Positions 15,990-24,195 are shown, counted from the first letter of the stretch. The stretch: DNA of 38,851 nt from Burkholderia sp. Bp8963 (GCF_003854275.1 NZ_QTQP01000062.1:1-38851), one strand, 5' to 3'. The notes: generated by a model from the letters alone, not told the origin. A program made the numbers and translations.

Positions 15990-18419
15990 ATGCAATTCCC
16001 TGAATCCTGGTTGAGAACCTTTGTCGATCCGCAGCTGACGACCGACGAGCTGTCGCACGCGCTGACGATGGCGGGGCTCGAAGTCGAATCGCTGAGCAAG
16101 GCCGCGCCGCCGACGTCGAAGATCGTCGTCGGGCGGGTGCTCGAAGTCGTCAAGCATCCGGATGCGGACAAGCTCAATGTCTGCCAGGTCGACGCCGGCA
16201 CGGGCGCGACGCTGAACATCGTGTGCGGCGCGCCGAACGTGGCGCCTGGCATCAAGGTGCCGGTCGCGCTGGTCGGCGCGGAGCTGCCGCCCGCGGAAGA
16301 AGGCGGCCAGCCGTTCGCAATCAAGCTGTCGAAGCTGCGTGGCGTCGAGAGCCAGGGGATGCTGTGCTCGGCGCGCGAGCTGCAGCTGTCCGAAGACCAC
16401 AGCGGCCTCCTGATCCTGCCGGAAGACACGCCGGTCGGCCAGGACATCCGCGACACGCTGAACCTCGACGACACGATCTTCGAAATCAAGCTGACGCCGA
16501 ACAAGGCCGACTGCCTGTCGGTGTTCGGCATCGCGCGCGAGACGTCCGCGATCACCGGCGCGCCGCTTACGCCGGTCGATATCCGCCCGGTGCACGTCGA
16601 GCTCGACGAGACGCTGCCGGTGCGCATCGCCGCGCCGGACCTGTGCGGCCGCTTCTCGGGCCGCGTGATCCGTGGCGTGAATGCGCGCGCGAAGACGCCG
16701 CAATGGATGGTCGAGCGCCTCGAACGCGCGGGCCAGCGCAGCGTGTCGGCGCTCGTCGATATCTCCAACTACGTGATGTTCGAACTCGGCCGTCCGTCGC
16801 ACGTGTTCGATCTCGACAAGATCCACGGCGGCATCGAAGTGCGCTGGGGCAAGCGCGGCGAGTCGCTGAAGCTGCTGAACGGCAACACGATCGAACTGGA
16901 CGAGACGGTCGGCGTGATCTCGGATGACCGCCAGGTGGAGAGCCTCGCGGGCATCATGGGCGGCGACAGCACGGCCGTCACGCTCGACACGACCAACATC
17001 TACCTCGAGGCGGCGTTCTGGTGGCCGGACAGCATCCGCGGCCGCGCGCGCAAGTACAACTTCTCGACCGATGCCGCGCACCGTTTCGAGCGCGGCGTCG
17101 ATTACGCAACGACCGTCGAGCATGTCGAGCGCATCACGCAGCTGATTCTCGACATCTGCGGCGGCAAGGCGGGCCCGGTCGACGACCAGGCAGTCAACCT
17201 GCCGCAGCGCGCGCCGGTGACGATGCGTGTGTCGCGCGCGAACCGCATCATCGGCGTGAAGATCGACGGCGATGAAATTGCGAGCATCTTCACGCGTCTC
17301 GGCCTGCCGTTCGAGCGCGATGAGGACGTGTTCTCGGTCGCGCCGCCGTCGCACCGCTTCGACATCGAGATCGAGGAAGACCTGATCGAGGAAGTGGCGC
17401 GCATCTACGGCTTCGAGAAGATTCCGGCGCGCCCGCCTGTCGCGACGAGCGAAATGCGCGCGACGAACGAGACGCAGCGCTCGATCCACACGATTCGTCA
17501 CGCGCTCGCCGCGCGCGACTATGCCGAAACCGTCAACTTCAGCTTCGTCGACGCGGAGTGGGAGCGCGATTTCGCGGGCAACGACAACCCGATTCGTCTG
17601 CTCAATCCGATTGCGAGCCAGCTGTCGGTGATGCGCACGACGCTGTTCGGCAGTCTGATCGCCGTGCTGCGCCACAACCTGAACCGCCGCGCGGACCGCG
17701 TGCGCGTGTTCGAGGCGGGCCGCGTGTTCCTGGCCGATCCGTCGGTGAAGGCCGGCGAGCTGGCGGTCGAAGGTTATGCGCAGCCGAAGCGCGTCGGCGC
17801 GCTGGCCTACGGTCCGGCGGTCGACGAGCAGTGGGGCGTAGCGACCCGCGCGGTCGACTTCTTCGACGTGAAGGGCGATATCGAGGCGCTGCTCGCGCCG
17901 ACGTCGGCGCGCTTCGTGAAGGCCGAGCATCCGGCACTGCATCCGGGCCGCTGCGCGCGTATCGAAGTCGACGGCCGCGCAGTCGGCTGGATCGGCGAGC
18001 TGCACCCGCGCCTGATGCAGAAGTACGAGCTGCCGCATGCGCCGGTGATGTTCGAGATCGACACCGACGCGCTCGTCGCGCGCGCGCTGCCGGCACCGAC
18101 CGAGGTGTCGAAGTTCCCGCCGGTGCGCCGCGATATCGCGGTCGTGGTCGACCAGGCGGTCGAAGTCCAGGCGCTCTTCGACGAGATGAAGAAGGCGCTG
18201 GCCGACGATGCCTGCCGATTCGTTCAGAAGGTTGTACTCTTCGACGAATTTCGTGCAAAATCAAATACTTCCGGTGGTCTTGCCGCGCACGAGAAGAGCC
18301 TTGCCTTCCGCGTGACGCTGCAGGACGCGGCTGGCACGCTCCAGGACGAGGTCGTCGATCAGGCGATCCAGACGCTGGTCGAGCGGATGGCGCGCGTCGG
18401 AGCACGCCTGCGCGGCTAA
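15990..18419 (+). CDS. pheT: Phenylalanine-tRNA ligase beta subunit
   Basis: This 809-aa subunit starts MQFPESWLRTFVDP. It has the EMAP-like tRNA-binding domain at about residues 40–150 (KIVVGRVLEVVKHPDADKL), then the B3/B4 editing module (RGVNARAKTPQWMVERLERAGQR and the HVFDLDKI loop). The B5 domain and the catalytic-like core follow (RKYNFSTDAAHRFERGVDY). The C-terminal FDX-ACB anticodon-binding domain begins near SKFPPVRRDIAVVVD. It edits Tyr-tRNA-Phe and binds tRNA. Confidence 0.97.
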   Translation: MQFPESWLRTFVDPQLTTDELSHALTMAGLEVESLSKAAPPTSKIVVGRVLEVVKHPDADKLNVCQVDAGTGATLNIVCGAPNVAPGIKVPVALVGAELPPAEEGGQPFAIKLSKLRGVESQGMLCSARELQLSEDHSGLLILPEDTPVGQDIRDTLNLDDTIFEIKLTPNKADCLSVFGIARETSAITGAPLTPVDIRPVHVELDETLPVRIAAPDLCGRFSGRVIRGVNARAKTPQWMVERLERAGQRSVSALVDISNYVMFELGRPSHVFDLDKIHGGIEVRWGKRGESLKLLNGNTIELDETVGVISDDRQVESLAGIMGGDSTAVTLDTTNIYLEAAFWWPDSIRGRARKYNFSTDAAHRFERGVDYATTVEHVERITQLILDICGGKAGPVDDQAVNLPQRAPVTMRVSRANRIIGVKIDGDEIASIFTRLGLPFERDEDVFSVAPPSHRFDIEIEEDLIEEVARIYGFEKIPARPPVATSEMRATNETQRSIHTIRHALAARDYAETVNFSFVDAEWERDFAGNDNPIRLLNPIASQLSVMRTTLFGSLIAVLRHNLNRRADRVRVFEAGRVFLADPSVKAGELAVEGYAQPKRVGALAYGPAVDEQWGVATRAVDFFDVKGDIEALLAPTSARFVKAEHPALHPGRCARIEVDGRAVGWIGELHPRLMQKYELPHAPVMFEIDTDALVARALPAPTEVSKFPPVRRDIAVVVDQAVEVQALFDEMKKALADDACRFVQKVVLFDEFRAKSNTSGGLAAHEKSLAFRVTLQDAAGTLQDEVVDQAIQTLVERMARVGARLRG

Positions 18420-18503
18420 GGAGCCGGCAGTGCCCGGGCGCGACACTGCCCGGGCGGCCGGTTCCTCATCGTGAGTTTTGGTTTAACGCGCTGTATGGCA
18501 GAT

Positions 18504-18905
18504 ATGAACGACATGACCTCGAGTGAATTCGAAGCCCTCCTGACGGCGCAACGCAGCGCCATGAACCGCGACGCTTCGGCGCCGGCGTCCGCCGAGACGC
18601 CGACGCTGACGAAGGCGGAACTGGCGGAGCTGCTGTTCGACAGCGTCGGGCTGAACAAGCGTGAAGCGAAGGACATGGTCGAGGCATTTTTCGAAGTGAT
18701 CCGCGACGCGCTCGAGAACGGCGAAAGCGTCAAGCTGTCGGGGTTCGGCAATTTCCAGCTGCGTGACAAGCCGCAGCGCCCGGGCCGCAATCCGAAGACG
18801 GGCGAGGCGATTCCGATTGCCGCGCGTCGGGTGGTAACCTTCCACGCGAGCCAGAAGCTGAAGGCGCTGGTCGAAAACGGCGCGGAGCCAAGCCCCGCGC
18901 GCTGA
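18504..18905 (+). CDS. ihfA: Integration host factor alpha subunit, N-terminally extended
   Basis: IHF bends DNA at specific sites and helps sigma-54 promoters, recombination and replication. The conserved core begins at TLTKAELAELLFDSVGLNKREAKDMVEAFFEVI and includes SGFGNFQLRDKPQRPGRNPKTGE, whose beta-arm carries the DNA-intercalating Pro. Before this core are about 35–40 residues (MNDMTSSEFEALLTAQRS and on) that the enterobacterial protein lacks. The start is uncertain: ATGs at 18495, 18504, 18513 and 18561 are all in frame and none has a strong ribosome site. At 18504 the product is 133 aa. The position after pheT is the conserved order. Confidence 0.9.
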   Translation: MNDMTSSEFEALLTAQRSAMNRDASAPASAETPTLTKAELAELLFDSVGLNKREAKDMVEAFFEVIRDALENGESVKLSGFGNFQLRDKPQRPGRNPKTGEAIPIAARRVVTFHASQKLKALVENGAEPSPAR

Positions 18906-18951
18906 CGCCCCCGCGCGGCTGCCGCGCACCTTTACCGATGGTTGACTGACG

Positions 18952-19365
18952 ATGACCACGACGGTTGAGAAAGTCGTCTTGCCTCCGATTCCCGCGAAGC
19001 GCTATTTCACGATCGGCGAAGTCAGCGATCTGTGCGGCGTGAAGCCGCATGTGCTGCGCTACTGGGAGCAGGAATTCACGCAGTTGCGGCCGGTGAAGCG
19101 GCGAGGAAACCGCCGGTATTACCAGCATCACGAGGTGCTGCTGATCAGGCGGATCCGCGAACTCCTGTACGAACAGGGCTTTACGATCAACGGCGCTCGC
19201 AACCGGCTCGAATCGCCGGGCGGCGCGCATGACGCCGAGCCGGCGGCCGAGAGTACCGCCGCCGAGCAGGCGCGGGCACCGGCCCGTACGGCTGGCGCGA
19301 CCGTCGACGTTGCCGCGCTGCGGCAGGCGCTGCTCGACGTGATCGACGGATTGAAGCACGACTGA
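18952..19365 (+). CDS. MerR-family transcriptional regulator
   Basis: A 137-aa regulator. Residues about 16–85 form the MerR winged helix: KRYFTIGEVSDLCGVKPHVLRYWEQEF, then RPVKRRGNRRYYQHHEVLLIRRIRELLYEQG. No cysteine cluster for metal sensing is visible in the Ala/Glu-rich tail, so it is not a metal sensor of the MerR/CueR type. It follows ihfA by 46 nt on the same strand, an arrangement frequently seen in proteobacteria. Targets are unknown. Confidence 0.9.
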   Translation: MTTTVEKVVLPPIPAKRYFTIGEVSDLCGVKPHVLRYWEQEFTQLRPVKRRGNRRYYQHHEVLLIRRIRELLYEQGFTINGARNRLESPGGAHDAEPAAESTAAEQARAPARTAGATVDVAALRQALLDVIDGLKHD

Positions 19366-19385
19366 GCGCAGATCGCGCGAAGACA

Positions 19386-19426
19386 AAAAAGCCCGGGCGG
19401 CGATGATGATGCCACCCGGGCTTTTT
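19386..19426. terminator. Bidirectional terminator between the MerR gene and the lipoprotein gene
   Basis: AAAAAGCCCGGG (19386–19397) pairs with CCCGGGCTTTTT (19415–19426), with a short inner GGC/GCC pairing. A-run and T-run on opposite sides let it act for both convergent genes. Confidence 0.85.
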
Positions 19427-19451
19427 CACGTCTGCAAAACGGCCCGCCGGC

Positions 19452-21662
19452 TCAGCGCGCGGCAAGCGGATTCTGCTGCCCCATGTCGACGACCAGCGTG
19501 CCGTCCGGCAGCATCCGTACCGAGCCCTGTGCGACTTGGCTGCGGTAGCCGTACAGGTCGAATCGCATCGGGCCGGTTTCGGCCGAATTCTGGATCAGCG
19601 CGCGCACGTTCACCTCGAGCACGTTGAACATCTTCATGTCGCCGCCTTCCATCCACATGTAGCTGTGCGCCGGAATCTGCGGGCGCGTCGGCGCGGGAGC
19701 ATCCGGAACGCGCCTGAACGTGAGGCGCAGTCCGTCGGGCTGGACCGTAGCCTGCGCGAGCCTGCCATTCAGCACGGGCGGCGGGAACACCGTGTACTGG
19801 TCGAGCACGAGCGTGTCGCCGCGCAGTTCCGCGCCGCGGCGTTGCAGCGGCGTCAGCGATGCAAGCTCGATGCCGAGCGAGCGCAGCAGTTTCGCCTGCG
19901 GGATGCCGAGTACCGACACTTGCGTTGGTGCGAACGCGATGTGGCGGTCGTCAAGCACCGACAGCGAGCCTTTCATGTCGGTCGGCAGCCAGACCCCCGG
20001 TACGTGGTTCCACAGCTTGATCCCGCCTTGCACATGCAGGTTCTGGCCGTCGGCGCTCAGTTGCAGATCGTTCAGCGAGCGCGGCGAGTAGTCGAGCAGG
20101 TAGTTGTTGAACAGCGCCGACATTGCCTTCCACGACTCGACGACCGTGCCGCCGAGGATGCGGATGTCGTACTGGTTCGGGTCGTCGAGATCGACAGGCT
20201 CGCCGGGCCGTTTCGCGACGAGCTGGACGTCGAGATCCTCGACATGAAAGCCGATGTCACCGGACAGGTTGAAATCGACATTGTGCAGGTGGATCGTCGG
20301 ATTGCGGTTCGACACATGCCGTTCGTTGAACGGCACGTTCGCGGGGCGGCGCATCGCCACTTTCTGGATGCCGGGCCGCGCGGCATCGTTCACGAGCGCA
20401 GACGCTTCCCAGTGCTGGCGGATGTCGCGCAGCGTGCTTTGCTGCGCAGCAAGGTAGCTGTCGTTCAGGCGTGCTGACGGGCTGCCGAGCGGCGTGCCGC
20501 TTGCGGCGCTCGCGTACGACGGCATCCGGATCGCCATCGCGCCGCGCTCGTCGAAATTGAAATAGCCGGCCGACACCTGGTCGCGGTAGTGGTACAGGTC
20601 GAACACGAAATTCTGTCCGGCCTTCGGCGTGTCGGCTGCGCTGATCAGGATGTCGGCGTTCATCGGCATCGAGCGCATGAATTTCACGTCGCCGCCACGG
20701 ATATACATGGCCTGCTGCGGCGCGTTCGCGGGCATCGCGAAGCCGGCGTGGGTGCCGTCGTCGAGCGTCAGGTCGAGCCCTGCAGGCGTCACGCGCAGCG
20801 CCGTGATCGTGAGCTTCAGGCGCGGCGGCGGCATCAGCCTGTCAACCGACATCACGAGATCGTCGCCGGAAAGGCGTGCGATCGGCGTGTCGACCTTGAG
20901 CAGGTCGGCCATCTTCACGTTGGCGGCACGCATCACCGGTTGTGCGTCGAGGCCCGACACGCGCACGCCGCTCGGATGGAACACGAGCTGGTTGCCGTCG
21001 CGGATCGCGAGCGTGCCGGTGAGCGAGAACGGCACCCAGCCGTCGCGCTGCATCTCGCCCTGCAGATGGATCACGCCGTCGCCGGTCGATACGACGAGCT
21101 TGCGCAGCGGCGCGTTGCGATAACCGAAGATATAGGTATTGAAGAGCGCCGTCAGTTTCGCGCCGTCGAGCGTGACCGCGCCCCGATGCACGTCGATCTC
21201 GAAGCTCGTCGGATCGTCGAACACGATCGGTGCACCGGCCTGGGTTGGCATGAGCGTCGCCGACAGCTGGTGAATGTAGAAACCGAGATTGTTGACGATG
21301 CGGAAATCGACGTCGCGCAGGAAGGTCATCGCGCCGTTCTGGCCGGAGTCGCGCAGCGTGAACGGGCGGGGCTGCGTGACGCGGATCGACGCGAGCGACG
21401 GCACGGTGCGCGCGATCTGCTGTTCGCGGGCGAGACGGTCGGCCTTCGCGCGTTCGAGCGTCGTCGACGCGGCCGGTGCACTGCCGTCGCGCGGCGCGGC
21501 GGGTTCCGCGCAGCCCGCGCCGAGCAGTGCAATCGCGAGCGCGCCGCAACCGAATGCGCGCAGCGTATGGCGCGACGCGGCAAGCGCTGCGCGCCGTGGG
21601 CCGGAAATCGATTCAGGTGTTGCCAAAGGCGAGCGATGGCCGCGCCGGACCGCATTCCGCAT
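19452..21662 (-). CDS. Large probable lipoprotein with a tandemly duplicated domain, function unknown
   Basis: From ATG 21660–21662 (GGAG 7 nt upstream) the product is 736 aa. An arginine-rich N-region and hydrophobic stretch (FGCGALAIALLGAGC) suggest lipidation at C51, though Gly at -3 is atypical for a lipobox. The rest holds two copies of one domain, about residues 117–382 and 461–727. Matching landmarks include NNLGFYIHQL/GDIGFHVEDL, DDPTSFEI/DDPNQYDI, LFNTYIFGY/LFNNYLLDY, RLMPPPRL/TVFPPPVL, YIRGGDVKF/WMEGGDMKM and FDLYHYRDQVSAG/FDLYGYRSQVAQG. Between them lies a polar linker. The many beta-like amphipathic strands suggest a periplasmic lipid- or polymer-binding fold, but I do not recognise the family. 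Confidence 0.85.
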   Translation of the reverse strand: MRNAVRRGHRSPLATPESISGPRRAALAASRHTLRAFGCGALAIALLGAGCAEPAAPRDGSAPAASTTLERAKADRLAREQQIARTVPSLASIRVTQPRPFTLRDSGQNGAMTFLRDVDFRIVNNLGFYIHQLSATLMPTQAGAPIVFDDPTSFEIDVHRGAVTLDGAKLTALFNTYIFGYRNAPLRKLVVSTGDGVIHLQGEMQRDGWVPFSLTGTLAIRDGNQLVFHPSGVRVSGLDAQPVMRAANVKMADLLKVDTPIARLSGDDLVMSVDRLMPPPRLKLTITALRVTPAGLDLTLDDGTHAGFAMPANAPQQAMYIRGGDVKFMRSMPMNADILISAADTPKAGQNFVFDLYHYRDQVSAGYFNFDERGAMAIRMPSYASAASGTPLGSPSARLNDSYLAAQQSTLRDIRQHWEASALVNDAARPGIQKVAMRRPANVPFNERHVSNRNPTIHLHNVDFNLSGDIGFHVEDLDVQLVAKRPGEPVDLDDPNQYDIRILGGTVVESWKAMSALFNNYLLDYSPRSLNDLQLSADGQNLHVQGGIKLWNHVPGVWLPTDMKGSLSVLDDRHIAFAPTQVSVLGIPQAKLLRSLGIELASLTPLQRRGAELRGDTLVLDQYTVFPPPVLNGRLAQATVQPDGLRLTFRRVPDAPAPTRPQIPAHSYMWMEGGDMKMFNVLEVNVRALIQNSAETGPMRFDLYGYRSQVAQGSVRMLPDGTLVVDMGQQNPLAAR

Positions 21663-21918
21663 CGTCTGTCTCCGTGTCTTGTCGTGACCGTCCGCTCCGT
21701 GCGTGCCGATATGCGGCAGCATCGTGCGTCGTTGCGATGCAGTGTGGCATAGCGCGCTAGAGCCGCGTCACCAAACAACGGGAGCGAAGATGGACAGCGC
21801 GGACGGGCGGTGTGACAAAGGAGGCGAGGCGATGCGCGGGCGGGATCAAACGGTCGTTTGCCTGCAGATGCCGGGAGGAAGGGCGGCGGGGTTTGCCGCA
21901 GAAGCTTGCCGCAGAAAC

Positions 21919-21951
21919 GAAAAACCCGCACAGCCTTACGCTGTGCGGGTT
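21919..21951 (-). terminator. Terminator of tRNA-Pro
   Basis: AACCCGCACAG (21923–21933) pairs with CTGTGCGGGTT (21941–21951) around 7 bases. Read on the minus strand it is followed by TTTT, as needed to end the tRNA-Pro transcript. Confidence 0.85.
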
Positions 21952-21957
21952 CTTGTC

Positions 21958-22034
<77 letters not shown>

Positions 22035-22050
22035 AAAGCATGAGAGTATA

Positions 22051-22079
22051 TCAGACACTTTTCCAATTTAGAACGGGTC
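22051..22079 (-). promoter_or_regulatory. Promoter candidate of tRNA-Pro
   Basis: On the minus strand a -10 TATACT (22056–22051) lies 17 nt after TTCTAA (-35), about 17 nt before the tRNA 5' end. The -10 is good and the -35 is weak. Confidence 0.5.
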
Positions 22080-22176
22080 GCATGCATTTTGTGAATGTTT
22101 CCGTGTCCGCCCGCTCGGGAGCATCGATTGTGTCGGCGCGGCCCTGGACGAGCACTGCATTTCACTTGCCCGGATT

Positions 22177-22206
22177 TTGCACAGCGTGCCGCTGCACCGG
22201 TAAAAT
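22177..22206 (+). promoter_or_regulatory. Promoter candidate of bamC
   Basis: A -35 TTGCAC (22177–22182), 18 bp, and -10 TAAAAT (22201–22206) precede bamC by about 55 nt. This suggests bamC is transcribed on its own here; no dapA, its usual upstream partner, is present in the window. Confidence 0.6.
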
Positions 22207-22260
22207 GCAAGGTTGATCCACGGAAAGCGCCGTGATTTAGCGGAAGAGGATTCCCCGAAC

Positions 22261-23475
22261 ATGACTGACCTTCGTCTTACCATGCGGTTTGCTGCAGTGC
22301 TCGCCACCGGCGCGCTCGTTGCCGGTTGCGGTACGTCGTCGCCCACGAAAGTGGACTACAAGAGCGACTCGAAATCGAAGGAGGTTTCGCTCGCAGTACC
22401 GCCCAACATGCTCGACGAGACGGCCGATCAGCGCTCGCTTCCTCCCCAGGGCGGCGCGACCTCCCTGTCGACGCTGCAGCAGGTCCAGCAGGCGGCGCCA
22501 CCCGTCGATTCCGTCGTGCCGGCCGTGACCGGCATGCGTATCCAGCGTGACGGCAGCGAGAGCTGGCTTGTCGTCGACGGCAAGAAGCCGGCCGACATCT
22601 GGCCGCAGATCCGCCGCTTCTGGCAGGAGCAGGGCTTCCTGCTCGTCGTCGACCAGCGCGACAAGGGCGTGATGGAGACCGACTGGAACGAAACCCATCC
22701 GCAGATTAACGACGGCCTGATCCGCAGCGTGATTACGAAGGCGATGGGCAATTCGTACGTGACCGCGGAACGCAACAAGTACCGTACGCGTCTCGACACG
22801 GCGCCGAACGGCGGCACCTATGTGTTCATCAGCCAGAAGGGCATGCGCGAGGCGCTGACCGGCTCGAGCAACGATTCGAGCAAGTGGGAGCCGAAGCCGA
22901 ACGATCCGGCGCTCGAAACCGAATACCTGAAGCGGCTGATGGCCGTTCTCGCGCAGAACGACCTGCGCGCGAAGAACGGCGAGCCGCCGATCGCGAACAT
23001 CCGCGACGCCGAGCCGGCGAAGGACAAGAAGAGCGATGCCGCGTCGTCGAAGGCGGCGGCCGCGGTTGCGGCGCAGAACGTTGCGAGCGTGTCGTCGCAA
23101 GGTGCTAACGACGCGTCCGACGTGACGGGCGCTGTTCCGTCGGAAGTGACGCTCGGTGAACCGTACGACCGCTCGTGGCTGCACGTCGGTCTCGCGCTCG
23201 ATCGTGCGAACTTCACCGTCGACGATCGCGATCGCACGAAGGGTCTGTATTTCGTGCGCTACGTCGATCCGAAGGATTTGAGCGCCGCCGAACAGGGGTT
23301 CTGGAGCCAACTGTTCCACGGCAAGAAGGAAAAGCAGGCGAAGCAGTACCGCGTGAACGTGAAGGCACTCACGTCCGACCAGACCCGTGTCGCGGTCGTC
23401 GACGAATCGGGGGCGATCGATACGTCGGTGCCCGCGCGTCAGATCATGGGGCTGCTCGTGAACCAGCTGCGCTGA
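22261..23475 (+). CDS. bamC: Outer membrane protein assembly factor BamC (NlpB-like lipoprotein)
   Basis: The product is 404 aa from ATG 22261. The signal peptide ends in a lipobox LVAGC, so C23 is the likely lipidated residue, followed by the unstructured start typical of BamC (GTSSPTKVDYKSDSKSKEVSLAVPP by position 24–48). Two helix-grip domains follow: the first begins near SWLVVDGKKPADIWPQIRRFWQEQGF, the second near LGEPYDRSWLHVGLALDRANFTVDDRDR, joined by an Ala/Lys-rich linker. BamC belongs to the BAM complex that folds beta-barrel proteins into the outer membrane. An in-frame ATG at 22282 is an alternative start. Confidence 0.9.
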   Translation: MTDLRLTMRFAAVLATGALVAGCGTSSPTKVDYKSDSKSKEVSLAVPPNMLDETADQRSLPPQGGATSLSTLQQVQQAAPPVDSVVPAVTGMRIQRDGSESWLVVDGKKPADIWPQIRRFWQEQGFLLVVDQRDKGVMETDWNETHPQINDGLIRSVITKAMGNSYVTAERNKYRTRLDTAPNGGTYVFISQKGMREALTGSSNDSSKWEPKPNDPALETEYLKRLMAVLAQNDLRAKNGEPPIANIRDAEPAKDKKSDAASSKAAAAVAAQNVASVSSQGANDASDVTGAVPSEVTLGEPYDRSWLHVGLALDRANFTVDDRDRTKGLYFVRYVDPKDLSAAEQGFWSQLFHGKKEKQAKQYRVNVKALTSDQTRVAVVDESGAIDTSVPARQIMGLLVNQLR

Positions 23476-23500
23476 TCGTCACATCCGCTTGCGCATCGGG

Positions 23501-23527
23501 AAGCCCGCCTTTCAGGCGGGCTTTTTT
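23501..23527 (+). terminator. Terminator of bamC
   Basis: AAGCCCGCCT (23501–23510) pairs with AGGCGGGCTT (23514–23523) around TTC and runs into six T residues (23522–23527). Confidence 0.9.
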
Positions 23528-23592
23528 CATTTTCGCGCACACGCGTCGCGCTTGCCGCCGTGCGTTCCCCGTGATCAGACCCTCGGCGTGAC

Positions 23593-23615
23593 GTTACGTA
23601 ACATCCGGGCGTTAC
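23593..23615. promoter_or_regulatory. GTTAC repeat cluster, enhancer-binding site candidate
   Basis: GTTACGTAAC (23593–23602) is a perfect palindrome and a further GTTAC lies at 23611–23615. The cluster is about 95 bp upstream of the sigma-54 promoter, the usual distance for an activator site. The activator is not identifiable. An A/T-rich stretch with an ATCAA half-site (about 23647–23672) lies between, and might serve IHF bending. Confidence 0.4.
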
Positions 23616-23694
23616 GGGCGACAGAACATGTGCGCCGTCGCGCTTCTTGAATAATTATCCTTATAAATCAACGGTGTGTTGGTCTGTCATGCGC

Positions 23695-23710
23695 TGGCAC
23701 GGAATCTGCT
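23695..23710 (+). promoter_or_regulatory. Sigma-54 (RpoN) promoter
   Basis: TGGCACGGAATCTGCT matches the consensus TGGCACGnnnnTTGCW at 11 of the 12 specified positions, with -24 GG (23696–23697) and -12 GC (23708–23709) exactly 10 bases apart. The predicted transcript start is near 23721. No annotated plus-strand gene follows before the terminator at 23898–23932. Confidence 0.75.
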
Positions 23711-23720
23711 CCTAATAGCG

Positions 23721-23932
23721 GAATCGTTAGGACAGGGAGGATGGCGCCAGGTACCGGGTATGCGTCGCGAACGCGTGAAAAAAGGTACCGGCGTCGTCAA
23801 ATGCCGGTGCAGCAAGCGTCGGCACAACCGATGACGATCCGCGCATGGGCGCGGATCTCGATGGCCCCGTCGCCTATCCTCGTAGGGCGACGGTTTCGCC
23901 CGCGCTTCTCGTGAAGCGCGGGCAATTTTTTT
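23721..23932 (+). ncRNA. Candidate sigma-54-dependent small RNA, about 210 nt
   Basis: The interval between the sigma-54 promoter and a strong intrinsic terminator is rich in hairpins: ACCGGC/GCCGGT (about 23787–23808), GATCCGCGC/GCGCGGATC (23836–23844 with 23849–23857), CCGTCGCC/GGCGACGG (23867–23874 with 23886–23893), and the terminator GCCCGCGCTTC/GAAGCGCGGGC (23898–23908 with 23913–23923) plus seven T. A 57-codon ORF (23741–23914) overlaps it, but its GGAGG directly touches the ATG, its codons are atypical (AGG, CGA, GTA) and its stop falls in the terminator, so it is probably not translated. It matches no RNA family I know. Confidence 0.6.
23898..23932 (+). terminator. Strong intrinsic terminator of the candidate small RNA
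   Basis: An 11-bp GC-rich stem with a TCGT loop (23909–23912) followed by AATTTTTTT. It points to a plus-strand transcript, while the next gene on the right is on the minus strand. Confidence 0.88.
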
Positions 23933-24154
23933 GGTGGCCTGTCTTTATCGCGTGTGCCGCTGCGGCTGCCGATGGAATCGCGTCGCTCGAACTTACTGAT
24001 CCGACGGGCGGGAATGGGGAAACGCGGTCGTGGGAGAGCGGGGCGGCGCCGGCCGCGCATGCGCGTTGCGCGCACATCCTCGCTTGTCGCGACGCAGCGG
24101 CGGACCGGACCGCGAATTCACAGATCCGCGTGTTGTCGAGGATCGTCCGAGGGT

Positions 24155-24187
24155 GCGGCAGTCGCGCGCGCGGCGCCCGACTGCCGC
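24155..24187. repeat. 10-bp inverted repeat at the end of the 85-aa gene
   Basis: GCGGCAGTCG (24155–24164) pairs with CGACTGCCGC (24178–24187) around 13 bases, just beyond the minus-strand stop at 24196. No T-run is present. The rest of 23933–24195 shows no gene. Confidence 0.5.
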
Positions 24188-24195
24188 TCAGTGCG

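Noticed and set aside
15840..18038. 732-codon minus-strand ORF opposite pheT
   Set aside because: Antisense shadow with the same compositional bias.
23721..23932. Known riboswitch upstream of a plus-strand gene
   Set aside because: No conserved aptamer core was seen and the next gene downstream is on the opposite strand.
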